A stretch of DNA of 24,459 bases. Source: Burkholderiaceae bacterium (GTDB lineage: Bacteria > Pseudomonadota > Gammaproteobacteria > Burkholderiales > Burkholderiaceae_E). The notes beneath the pieces were generated by a model that had not been told where the DNA came from, did not search any database, and was given only the letters and a program-made list of their open reading frames with translations. Positions 17,453 to 24,459 of this stretch are shown piece after piece. The first letter of the stretch is position 1; the number at the start of each line of letters is the position of its first letter. The position numbers and the translations under genes were made by a program. The DNA is taken from assembly GCA_019428955.1 (NCBI GenBank), contig JAHYJF010000015.1:1-24459 (forward strand), read 5' to 3'.

Positions 17453-18657
17453 GCCGCCCCCCGCATCAAGCGACGATTCTCGAAGTCGACCCGCATCAGC
17501 AGCGCGATGCCGATGCAGTTGACCACCAGCCCGGTGCCGCCGAAGCTCATCAGCGGCAGGGTCAGGCCCTTGGTGGGCAGCAGCCCGAGGTTGACGCCGA
17601 TGTTGATGAAGGCCTGCAGGCCGATCCACAGCCCGACGCCCTTGGCTACCAGCCCGGCATAGCTGCGCTCGAGCGAGATCGCCTGGCGTCCGATAAGGAA
17701 CGCCCGGCGCGTGAGCCAGAAGAACGCGGCGATCAGCGCCAGTACGCCAACCAGGCCCAGTTCCTCTCCGATCACCGCCAGCAGGAAGTCGGTGTGCGCC
17801 TCGGGCAGGTAGTGGAGCTTCTCGACCGAGCCGCCGAGTCCGACGCCGGTAATCTGTCCGCGGCCGAGCGCGATCAGCGCGTGCGACAGCTGGTAGCCCT
17901 TGCTGAGCGCGTTTTCGGGGGCGAACGGATTCAGGTAGGCGAAGATCCTGGCGCTGCGCCATGACGACGCCCAGATGATCGCCGCGAAGGTCCCGAGCGC
18001 GGTGATCACCAGGCCCGCGAACAGCCGTCCGTTGACCCCGCCGATGAACAGCAGGCCCATCGCAATGGCGCTGATGACCACGAAGGCCCCGAGGTCGGGC
18101 TCGAGCAGCAGCAGCATCCCGATCACCGAGACGGCCGCGCCCATCGGCAGGAAGCCCTTGCGGAAGAACTGCATGTATTCCTGCTTGCGCACCGTGTAGT
18201 CGGCAACGTAGAGCACCGCGAAGAGCTTCATCAGCTCCGAGGGCTGGAGGTTGAAGACGAACAGCGACAGCCAGCGCCGCGCGCCCAGCACAGTCCTGCC
18301 GACGCCCGGGATCAGCACCACCACCAGCAGCACGATCCCCAGCAGGAACAGCCAGGGCGAGAGAAGTTGCCAGCGCCGCATCGGTACTGCGAAGAGCACC
18401 AGCCCGATGATCACCGCCACCGCGAGCGAGATCGCGTGGCGCACCAGGAAATGGGTCGGCTGGTAGGCGGCGTAGCGCGGCGAATCAGGCAGCGCGATCG
18501 ACGACGAGTAGACCATCACCAGGCCCAGGAGCATCAGCGCCGCCACCACCCAGAGCAGCACAGCGTCGACCGCCGGCACCGGCACCTGCGCGGTGCCGGG
18601 ACGCGGGCCGCGCGGGATACGCCGGCGCTCGTTCCAGGGCAGGCGCAGACTCAGCAT
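17449..18657 (-). CDS. ftsW: Lipid II polymerase / SEDS protein FtsW
   Basis: A 402-residue SEDS-family protein with about ten transmembrane helices. With FtsI it forms the septal peptidoglycan synthase, polymerising lipid II glycan strands. Family features are the LGARRWLSLFVFNLQPSEL segment (about 124-142), the LNPFAPENALSKGYQLSHAL loop, LGGSVEKLHYLPEAHTDFL with the essential aspartate region, IGEELG, and LPLMSFGGTG near the C-terminus. The cytoplasmic N-terminus is basic. The ATG at 18657 overlaps the murD stop by 7 bases. Confidence 0.97.
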   Translation of the reverse strand: MLSLRLPWNERRRIPRGPRPGTAQVPVPAVDAVLLWVVAALMLLGLVMVYSSSIALPDSPRYAAYQPTHFLVRHAISLAVAVIIGLVLFAVPMRRWQLLSPWLFLLGIVLLVVVLIPGVGRTVLGARRWLSLFVFNLQPSELMKLFAVLYVADYTVRKQEYMQFFRKGFLPMGAAVSVIGMLLLLEPDLGAFVVISAIAMGLLFIGGVNGRLFAGLVITALGTFAAIIWASSWRSARIFAYLNPFAPENALSKGYQLSHALIALGRGQITGVGLGGSVEKLHYLPEAHTDFLLAVIGEELGLVGVLALIAAFFWLTRRAFLIGRQAISLERSYAGLVAKGVGLWIGLQAFINIGVNLGLLPTKGLTLPLMSFGGTGLVVNCIGIALLMRVDFENRRLMRGAA

Positions 18658-20222
18658 GGCAGTTCCATCGCGATGCCGCGGCGCTCGGCGAGCGCGCGCA
18701 CCGCCGCCATGAAGACCTCGCCACGATGGCCGTAGTTGCGGAACATATCGAAGCTGGCGCAGGCGGGCGACAGTAGCACCGCCTCGCCCGAGCGCGCCGC
18801 GGCGCTGGCGTACTCGAGAGCCGCGGCCATCGAATCACATTCGATGAGCGGCACCCCGGTCGGCTCGAGAACGTCACGCAGCAGCGGCGCATCACGTCCG
18901 ATCAGCACCACGCCAGAGGCATTGCGGCGCACCGGCTCGATGAGCGGCGAGAAATCCTGGCCCTTGCCGTCGCCGCCGGCAATCAGCCAGCAGCGCCGTC
19001 CCAGGCCCTCGATGCCGGCCACCGTTGCGCTGACGTTGGTGCCCTTGCTGTCGTTGTAGTACTCGACCCCGTCGAGGACTGCGACCAGCTGGCAGCGATG
19101 TGGTTCGCCGGCGTAGGTGCGCAGCGCGTGCAGCATGCGCGCCATCGGCACGCCGATGGCGCCGCACAGGCCCAGCGCGGCCAGCGCATTGGCGTGGTTG
19201 TGGGCGCCGCGGATGCGCAGCGCGTCGGCCGGCATCAGCCGGTGCATCATAATTTCGCCCGGTGCGGCAAAGCGCCCAGGCATGGCAGGTTCCTCGGCGA
19301 GCGTCTGCGCGAGCCAGACCAGCGCGCCTTCGCGTACCGAGCCGAGATCGTTGTCCGCCACCGGCGCGTCGAGCCCGAAGCTCACTTGCCTGGTCGAGCG
19401 CTGCGGCACACTGGCCGGATCGGCGCGGTTGACCACCGCGATCGTGCCGGGGGCGTGAATGCGCTGCTTGGCGGCGAGATACGACTCGAACGAAGCGTGC
19501 CAGTCGAGGTGGTCCTGGGCGACGTTGAGAATGGTCGCCACATCGGGCACCAGGCTCTCGGAAAGCGCCAGCTGGAAGCTCGAGAGCTCGAGCACCCAGA
19601 CCTCGGGCAGGGCATCTTCGGCAAGCGCCTCGCGCAGGCTATCGAGCAGCGCGGGGGCGATGTTGCCCGCCGCGCGCGTGGTCAGCCCGGCCTGGCGGCA
19701 CAGGTGAGCAGCCAGCGCCGTCACCGTGGTCTTGCCGTTGGTGCCGGTGATGGCGATCGTCGCCGGCTCGTAGCCGCGCTCGCGCAGCACCGCCAGCGCC
19801 TGAGCGAACAATTCCAGCTCGCCGGCCACCGGCACGCCGCGAGCACGGGCCAGGGCGTGAAACTCGCCGGTCACGCCCAGTTCGGCCGATATCCCCGGGC
19901 TCCAGGCCACCAGGTCGACACCCTCGAGCCAGGCCGGTTCGGGTTGGGCGCTGATGAACTCCACCGTCGGCAGGTGGGCGCGCAGCGCTGCCAGCTGGGG
20001 CGGCTCGGCACGGGTGTCGGCGACGCGCACCCGGGCTCCCTGGTGCGCAGCCCAGCGGGCCATGGCCAGGCCAGACTCGCCCAGCCCGAATACCAGCACC
20101 GAGCTGCCGCGCAGCTCAAACAGTTCGAGTTGCGCGGCCGAGACCGGCGCGCGCAAATCGCTCGCGCGCCGGGCGGCCGAACAGCGTTCGGGTCGGGGCT
20201 GGACGGGGCACCTCGTTTTCAT
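18651..20222 (-). CDS. murD: UDP-N-acetylmuramoyl-L-alanine--D-glutamate ligase MurD
   Basis: A 523-residue Mur ligase that adds D-glutamate to UDP-MurNAc-L-Ala. It shows VLVFGLGESGLAMARW (UDP-binding domain), the ATP loop AITGTNGKTTVT (about 157-168), VLELSSFQL, NVAQDHLDWH, HNHANALAA, YYNDSKGTN and the SPACASFDMFRNYGHRG signature near the C-terminus. The ATG at 20222 overlaps the mraY stop (ATGA). This start leaves about 40 residues before the first strand, rich in arginine and with two cysteines, longer than most MurD proteins. A later start is possible but would lose the overlap. Confidence 0.96.
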   Translation of the reverse strand: MKTRCPVQPRPERCSAARRASDLRAPVSAAQLELFELRGSSVLVFGLGESGLAMARWAAHQGARVRVADTRAEPPQLAALRAHLPTVEFISAQPEPAWLEGVDLVAWSPGISAELGVTGEFHALARARGVPVAGELELFAQALAVLRERGYEPATIAITGTNGKTTVTALAAHLCRQAGLTTRAAGNIAPALLDSLREALAEDALPEVWVLELSSFQLALSESLVPDVATILNVAQDHLDWHASFESYLAAKQRIHAPGTIAVVNRADPASVPQRSTRQVSFGLDAPVADNDLGSVREGALVWLAQTLAEEPAMPGRFAAPGEIMMHRLMPADALRIRGAHNHANALAALGLCGAIGVPMARMLHALRTYAGEPHRCQLVAVLDGVEYYNDSKGTNVSATVAGIEGLGRRCWLIAGGDGKGQDFSPLIEPVRRNASGVVLIGRDAPLLRDVLEPTGVPLIECDSMAAALEYASAAARSGEAVLLSPACASFDMFRNYGHRGEVFMAAVRALAERRGIAMELPC

Positions 20223-21388
20223 CTGATCTTGAGGGTGGAGAGGCCGACCAGGACCAGCATCATGGTGACGATCCAGAAGCGCACCACGACCTGCGACTCC
20301 TTGACCCCGCCGACCTCGAAGTGGTGATGCAGTGGCGCCATCCGGAAGATCCGCTGACCCTGGCCGTAGCGCCACCTGGTGTACTTGAAGTAGCCCACCT
20401 GCAACATCACCGAAAGGGTCTCGACGACAAAGATCCCGCCCATAACGAAGAGCACTATTTCCTGGCGCACGATGATCGCGATCGTGCCCAAGGCACCGCC
20501 GATCGCCAGCGCCCCGACGTCGCCCATGAAGACCTGCGCCGGGAAGGTGTTGAACCACAGGAAGGCGAGTCCGGCGCCGCCGATCGCCCCGCAGATCACG
20601 GTGAGTTCACCGGCACCGGGCATGTAGGGGATCAGCAGGTAGCGGGCGAAGACCGCGTTGCCGGTCACGTAGGCAAAGATCCCCAGCGCGCCTCCGACCA
20701 GCACGGCCGGCAGGATCGCGAGCCCGTCGGCACCATCGGTGAGGTTGACCGCGTTGCTGGTGCCGACGATGACGAAATAGCTCATCAAGATGAAGCCGAA
20801 CACCCCCAGCGGATAGGCGATGTGCTTGAAGAACGGCACGATCAGGTCGGCTCGCGGCGGCAGCTCGGCGTTCAGGCCGCTGCCCACCCAGCGCAGGAAC
20901 AGGTCGATGGCCTCGGCGTTGCTATGGGAGGGAATCGAGAAGGCCAGGTAGACCGCGGCCCCGAGTCCGACGAGCGACTGCCAGGCGTACTTTTCCTTGG
21001 CGCTCATGCCTTTGGGATTGCGGTGTACGACCTTGCGGTAGTCGTCGACCCAGCCGATCAGGCCGAAGCCCAGCGTCACGACCAGCACCACCCAGACGAA
21101 GCGATTGCGCAGGTCGGCCCAAAACAGGGTCGCGACCACGATCGCGATCAGGATCAGGGCGCCGCCCATGGTCGGGGTGCCGGTCTTGATCAGGTGGGTC
21201 TGGGGGCCGTCCTGGCGCACCGCCTGGCCGATCTTCAGCTCGGCGAGCTTGCGGATCACCACCGGCCCCAGCGCCAGCCCGAGCACCAGCGCGGTCAGCG
21301 CCGCCAGCACCGCGCGCAGCGTGATGTAGTTGAACACCGCAAACGCGCGAATGTCCTGCGCCAGCCAATGGGTAAGTTCGAGCAGCAT
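20219..21388 (-). CDS. mraY: Phospho-MurNAc-pentapeptide transferase MraY
   Basis: A 389-residue polytopic membrane enzyme that transfers phospho-MurNAc-pentapeptide to undecaprenyl phosphate, forming lipid I. It has about ten helices, the paired aspartates D115-D116 in GWVDDYRKV, NLTDGADGLA, FMGDVGALAIGG and the PLHHHFE histidine cluster. A length near 389 fits betaproteobacterial MraY, which is longer than the E. coli protein. The ATG at 21388 shares one base with the murF stop (TGATG). An in-frame extension to 21571 lies inside murF and is rejected. Confidence 0.98.
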   Translation of the reverse strand: MLLELTHWLAQDIRAFAVFNYITLRAVLAALTALVLGLALGPVVIRKLAELKIGQAVRQDGPQTHLIKTGTPTMGGALILIAIVVATLFWADLRNRFVWVVLVVTLGFGLIGWVDDYRKVVHRNPKGMSAKEKYAWQSLVGLGAAVYLAFSIPSHSNAEAIDLFLRWVGSGLNAELPPRADLIVPFFKHIAYPLGVFGFILMSYFVIVGTSNAVNLTDGADGLAILPAVLVGGALGIFAYVTGNAVFARYLLIPYMPGAGELTVICGAIGGAGLAFLWFNTFPAQVFMGDVGALAIGGALGTIAIIVRQEIVLFVMGGIFVVETLSVMLQVGYFKYTRWRYGQGQRIFRMAPLHHHFEVGGVKESQVVVRFWIVTMMLVLVGLSTLKIR

Positions 21389-22758
21389 CAGTGGCCCCCC
21401 GCCGGCTGTCCGGCCAGCGCGCTGACCACCCGTTCCATGCGCATGAAACGCGAACCCTTGACCAGCACCGTGGTGCCCGGCAGCGCCAGGGCGCGGGCGC
21501 GCTCGATCAGGGGCTCGATGGCAGTGAAGTGTTCGGCGCCATCCCCGAAGGCGGCGGCCGCAGCGGCGCACGCCGGGCCAAATGCGAGCAGGCGGGAGAT
21601 TCCGTGCTCCTGCGCGTAGGCACCGATTTCACGATGGAACTCCGGCCCGTCGGCCCCGACCTCACCCATGTCGCCCAGCACCAGCACCGCCGGCGGCGGC
21701 GCCGCGGCGAGCACGGCGATGGCAGCGCGCACAGAATCGGGGTTGGCGTTGTAGGTGTCATCAATCAAGATCGCACCGCTCGCCGCCGCGATGCGCACCA
21801 GCCGGCCGGGAACCGGTCGGAACTGCTCGAGACCGCGCACGATGGTGGCGGCATCGATCCGCAGCGCGTGGGCACAGGCGGCCGCCGCCAGCGCGTTGCG
21901 CACGTTGTGCTGGCCGTCGGTGGCCAGGTGCACCGCCATGGTGTTGACCCCGATGCGCATTTCAAAGGCCCGGGCCTCGGCACGGGCAGGCGCCGAAACG
22001 TCAAAGCGCTGCTCGCCGCCGGCCAAGCCGAATTCGACGCGCGCTCGTTCCCCGGCCAGATCGCGCCAGATCGACGCGCAAGGATCATCGCCAGGATAGA
22101 CCGCGATGCCATCGCCACCAAGGGCGGCGATGGCGGCGCCATTCTCGCGGGCACTGGCCTCGACCCCGTGGAGGAACTCCTGGTGTTCGCGCTGGGCGTT
22201 GTTGACCAGCGCCACTGTCGGAGCCACGATCATCGCCAGCGCGGCGATTTCACCCGGGTGGTTGGTGCCGAGCTCGAAGACCGCAACCCGATGATGGGCG
22301 CGCAAACCCAGCACGGTGAGCGGCACGCCAACGTCGTTGTTGAGATTGCCTGCGGTCGCCAACCAGGCGCCGGCGCCGTGATGGGCGGCGAGAATCGCCG
22401 CGATCATTTCCTTGGCGGTAGTCTTGCCGTTGGCGCCAGTGACCGCGATCACGGGCAGCGTGAAGCGGCGCCGCCAGGCGGCGGCGAGCTCGCCCAGCGC
22501 AGCGCGGGTATCGGCAACCTCCAGCGCCGGCTCGCCGTATTCGCTGCGCCAGCCCTCGACCATCACCGCAACCGCACCGGCCGCGCGGGCGGCGGCGACG
22601 AAGTCATGACCATCGAAGCGCTCGCCGCGCAGCGCGGCGTAGAGCGCGCCCGGGACGATGCTGCGGCTATCGGTCGAGACGCTGGTCACGGCCTGTGCGC
22701 CGTCACCGCGGAGCACCGCGCCGGCGATCCAGTCACGGGCCTGGCGGAGCTCAAACAT
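21388..22758 (-). CDS. murF: UDP-MurNAc-tripeptide--D-Ala-D-Ala ligase MurF
   Basis: A 456-residue Mur ligase that adds D-Ala-D-Ala to complete the UDP-MurNAc-pentapeptide. It carries the N-terminal STDSR motif (about 28-32), the ATP loop AVTGANGKTTAKEM (about 105-118), ELGTNHPGEI, the QHNVRNALAAAA region and the IDDTYNANPDS motif followed by VLGDMGEVG. The ATG at 22758 overlaps the murE stop by 8 bases. It is separate from murE, with no fusion. Confidence 0.97.
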   Translation of the reverse strand: MFELRQARDWIAGAVLRGDGAQAVTSVSTDSRSIVPGALYAALRGERFDGHDFVAAARAAGAVAVMVEGWRSEYGEPALEVADTRAALGELAAAWRRRFTLPVIAVTGANGKTTAKEMIAAILAAHHGAGAWLATAGNLNNDVGVPLTVLGLRAHHRVAVFELGTNHPGEIAALAMIVAPTVALVNNAQREHQEFLHGVEASARENGAAIAALGGDGIAVYPGDDPCASIWRDLAGERARVEFGLAGGEQRFDVSAPARAEARAFEMRIGVNTMAVHLATDGQHNVRNALAAAACAHALRIDAATIVRGLEQFRPVPGRLVRIAAASGAILIDDTYNANPDSVRAAIAVLAAAPPPAVLVLGDMGEVGADGPEFHREIGAYAQEHGISRLLAFGPACAAAAAAFGDGAEHFTAIEPLIERARALALPGTTVLVKGSRFMRMERVVSALAGQPAGGH

Positions 22759-24316
22759 GAGCTGCTCCCAGCCGCGTCACCAAATGCTCGCGCGCGACTT
22801 CGAAGTCATCGAAGGGCAGGCGCTCGCCGCCGATTTCCTGGTAATTCTCGTGTCCCTTGCCGGCGATCAGCACCACGTCGGCGGGGGACGCCGCGTCGAG
22901 CGCGCTGCGGATCGCCGAGCCGCGATCGAGCTCGGTCATGACCGGCTCGCGGCTCAGTCCCGCGCGAATGTCGGACACGATCCGGAACGGCTCCTCGGAG
23001 CGCGGGTTGTCGCTGGTGATCACCAGGCGGTCGGCAACCTGCTCGGCGGCAAAGCCCATCAGCGGGCGCTTGCCGGGATCGCGATCACCGCCGGCGCCGA
23101 ACACGCACCACAGGCGACCGCCGCGCGCTGACGCCACGGGGCGCAAGGCTTCAAGGACGTTGGCCAGCGCATCGGGGGTATGGGCATAGTCGATGACCGC
23201 CAGCGGCGCGTCGGGCAGCTCGAGCCGCTGCATCCGCCCGGGCACCGGACGCAGGCTCTCGAGGCGTTGCATCGCGTCGGCAAAGGGCATGCCCAGCCCG
23301 ATCCAGGCGGCGGCAACCCCAAGGGCGTTGACGACGTTGAAGCGCCCGAGCAACTCCAGGCGGATGTCGGCGGCGCCGAACTCGCCGCGCACCGCGACCT
23401 CGGTCGCGCCGGCGGCATCGCGAATCCGTGCCACAGCGAGCCGTTTGACCGGGTAGCCGCCAATCTCGGCCGCTGGCGACAGCCCGTAGGCGATGCGCAG
23501 GGCGTCGCGCGGCGCGGCCTCGAGCATCACCTCCGCGGCCGGGTCTTCGCCGTTGACGATCGCGACCCGCAGCTCCTCAGTGGCAAACAGTATCCGCTTG
23601 GCCGCCAGGTAGGACGCCATGTCGCCGTGGTAATCGAGATGATCGCGCGTCAGGTTGGTGAACAACGCCACCTCGACCGGCACCCCCGCCAGCCGACCCT
23701 GCTCGAGCCCGATCGAGGAAGCCTCCATCGTCACCGTCGGCACCTTGGCCTGGGCAAAGCGCAGCAGCATCCTCTGCAGCGAGATGGCGTCAGGGGTGGT
23801 CAATCCGAAACTTTCGAGCTGGGCGCCATCGCCAGCCGCGAGGATACCGCTGCCCAGGGTGCCGATGAGTCCGGCCCCGCTGCCGCCGGGCTCGGCCAGG
23901 CCGTGGGCGATCCAGTGGGCGCAACTGGTCTTGCCATTGGTGCCGGTCACCGCGACGACCCGCACGCGCTTGCCAGGGTGGCCGTAGAACTCGGCGCCGA
24001 TGTGGCCGATCGCCTGGCGCAGACCGATGATGCCGACGTTGGGCACCGGAATCTGCGCGGCGGTCACTGCGGACACGGCGCGCGCGCCATCGGACAGAGG
24101 CTCGGCATCGAAGACGATCGCTGCTGCGCCACGTTCAATGGCCTGGGCGATGTAATCGCGGCCATCGGCATGGGCGCCGGCCACGGCGATGAAGGCGTCA
24201 CCGGGCTCGACCGCTCGGCTGTCGAGCCGCAGTTGCACACCCGGGGCGAGCACCTTGCGCAGCCAGACTCCGGCGCGGACGCCCGCTGCGGCGATGTCTT
24301 TGGCGGCGGCGCTCAC
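22751..24316 (-). CDS. murE: UDP-MurNAc-L-Ala-D-Glu--meso-diaminopimelate ligase MurE
   Basis: A 521-residue Mur ligase. It has the N-terminal LDSRAVEPGDAFIA motif, the ATP loop VTGTNGKTS (about 123-131), EASSIGLEQGR, the lysine in YLAAKR (about K240) expected to be carbamylated, VIDYAHTPDAL, and GAGGDRDPGKRPLM. The DNPR motif (D436-R439) marks meso-diaminopimelate as the third residue, so the cell wall is of the DAP type. The GTG at 24316 overlaps the ftsI stop (GTGA) and follows GAGGAG (24322-24327) with 5-base spacing, which fixes the start. Confidence 0.97.
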   Translation of the reverse strand: MSAAAKDIAAAGVRAGVWLRKVLAPGVQLRLDSRAVEPGDAFIAVAGAHADGRDYIAQAIERGAAAIVFDAEPLSDGARAVSAVTAAQIPVPNVGIIGLRQAIGHIGAEFYGHPGKRVRVVAVTGTNGKTSCAHWIAHGLAEPGGSGAGLIGTLGSGILAAGDGAQLESFGLTTPDAISLQRMLLRFAQAKVPTVTMEASSIGLEQGRLAGVPVEVALFTNLTRDHLDYHGDMASYLAAKRILFATEELRVAIVNGEDPAAEVMLEAAPRDALRIAYGLSPAAEIGGYPVKRLAVARIRDAAGATEVAVRGEFGAADIRLELLGRFNVVNALGVAAAWIGLGMPFADAMQRLESLRPVPGRMQRLELPDAPLAVIDYAHTPDALANVLEALRPVASARGGRLWCVFGAGGDRDPGKRPLMGFAAEQVADRLVITSDNPRSEEPFRIVSDIRAGLSREPVMTELDRGSAIRSALDAASPADVVLIAGKGHENYQEIGGERLPFDDFEVAREHLVTRLGAAHV

Positions 24317-24459
24317 ATGCTCTCCTCGAGCGCAGTGCTCGGGATCACCACGGCCACCCCGGGCGCATCGGGCTCGACCTGCAGGGCCCGCATGGCTTCG
24401 CCGGCGACCCGCGCGAACAGCGGGGCGGCGACGTTCCCGCCGTAGTGGCGGCCGGCACC
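24313..24459 (-). CDS. ftsI: FtsI / PBP3 septal transpeptidase (C-terminal end only)
   Basis: The last 48 codons of a minus-strand gene entering from the right edge. The visible part, GRHYGGNVAAPLFARVAGEAMRAL followed in two pieces by a proline-containing tail ending ALEESM, fits the C-terminal end of class B penicillin-binding protein FtsI, where YYGG-x-VAAP-x-F follows the KTGT box. The catalytic motifs lie outside the window. Its place directly before murE, with a GTGA overlap, agrees with ftsI in the dcw cluster. Confidence 0.88.
   Translation of the reverse strand, partial: GAGRHYGGNVAAPLFARVAGEAMRALQVEPDAPGVAVVIPSTALEESM

Noticed and set aside
16361..17962. MurG frame extended 170 codons upstream
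   Set aside because: The extension lies inside ftsW, has no homology to MurG, and the ATG at 17452 gives a normal family N-terminus and an ATGA junction.
19098..20327. Long plus-strand open frame opposite murD
   Set aside because: No domain, biased composition, wholly antisense to a well supported gene.
21391..22941. 516-codon plus-strand open frame opposite murF
   Set aside because: Same antisense effect; composition is rich in R, G, A and H without conserved motifs.

Overview
The window is a high-GC (roughly two thirds G+C, estimated by eye), tightly packed stretch of proteobacterial chromosome. It is dominated by the dcw (division and cell wall) cluster on the minus strand. Gene content and order point to a betaproteobacterium: a peroxiredoxin lies between ftsZ and lpxC, lpxC is followed by a small membrane protein, a DciA/DUF721 gene, an M23 peptidase and secA, and then come argJ, a DUF815 ATPase and a Nudix/ThiE-like fusion convergent with zapD. 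MurE carries a DNPR motif, so the peptidoglycan is of the meso-diaminopimelate type, and lpxC indicates a Gram-negative outer membrane. A Rhodocyclales or Nitrosomonadales-like lineage is plausible but is my inference only.

Layout, in the direction of minus-strand transcription (right to left). At 24459-11936 lie the end of ftsI, then murE, murF, mraY, murD, ftsW, murG, murC, ddlB, ftsQ and ftsA. These are packed so closely that start and stop codons overlap at almost every junction. ftsZ follows after a 111-base leader with a strong ribosome binding site (10643-11824). Next is a Prx5-type peroxiredoxin with a candidate promoter of its own, then lpxC and a 60-residue two-helix membrane protein (8873-10555). 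A plus-strand dciA-like gene (8400-8858) is divergent from the M23 peptidase (7298-8344), which is followed by secA (4420-7206). A candidate terminator sits after secA. At 3592-4383 is a relic of an MFS transporter lacking both ends. argJ, a DUF815 AAA+-type ATPase and the Nudix/ThiE-like fusion form a three-gene unit (365-3461) joined by two GTGA stop/start overlaps. The plus-strand 3' end of zapD (1-370) meets this unit head-on, with the two reading frames overlapping by six bases.

Together the genes make lipid II from UDP-MurNAc (murC, D, E, F, ddlB, mraY, murG) and build the divisome that uses it (ftsI, ftsW, ftsQ, ftsA, ftsZ, zapD). They also start lipid A synthesis (lpxC), drive protein export (secA) and remodel the wall (M23). 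Arginine biosynthesis (argJ) is a neighbour rather than a partner.

I found no RNA gene, CRISPR array, prophage or intact mobile element, and no clear new system. The points most worth a second look are a lysine in the FtsZ tubulin signature, the altered active site of the ThiE-like domain, the MFS relic, and the absence of yacG next to zapD.
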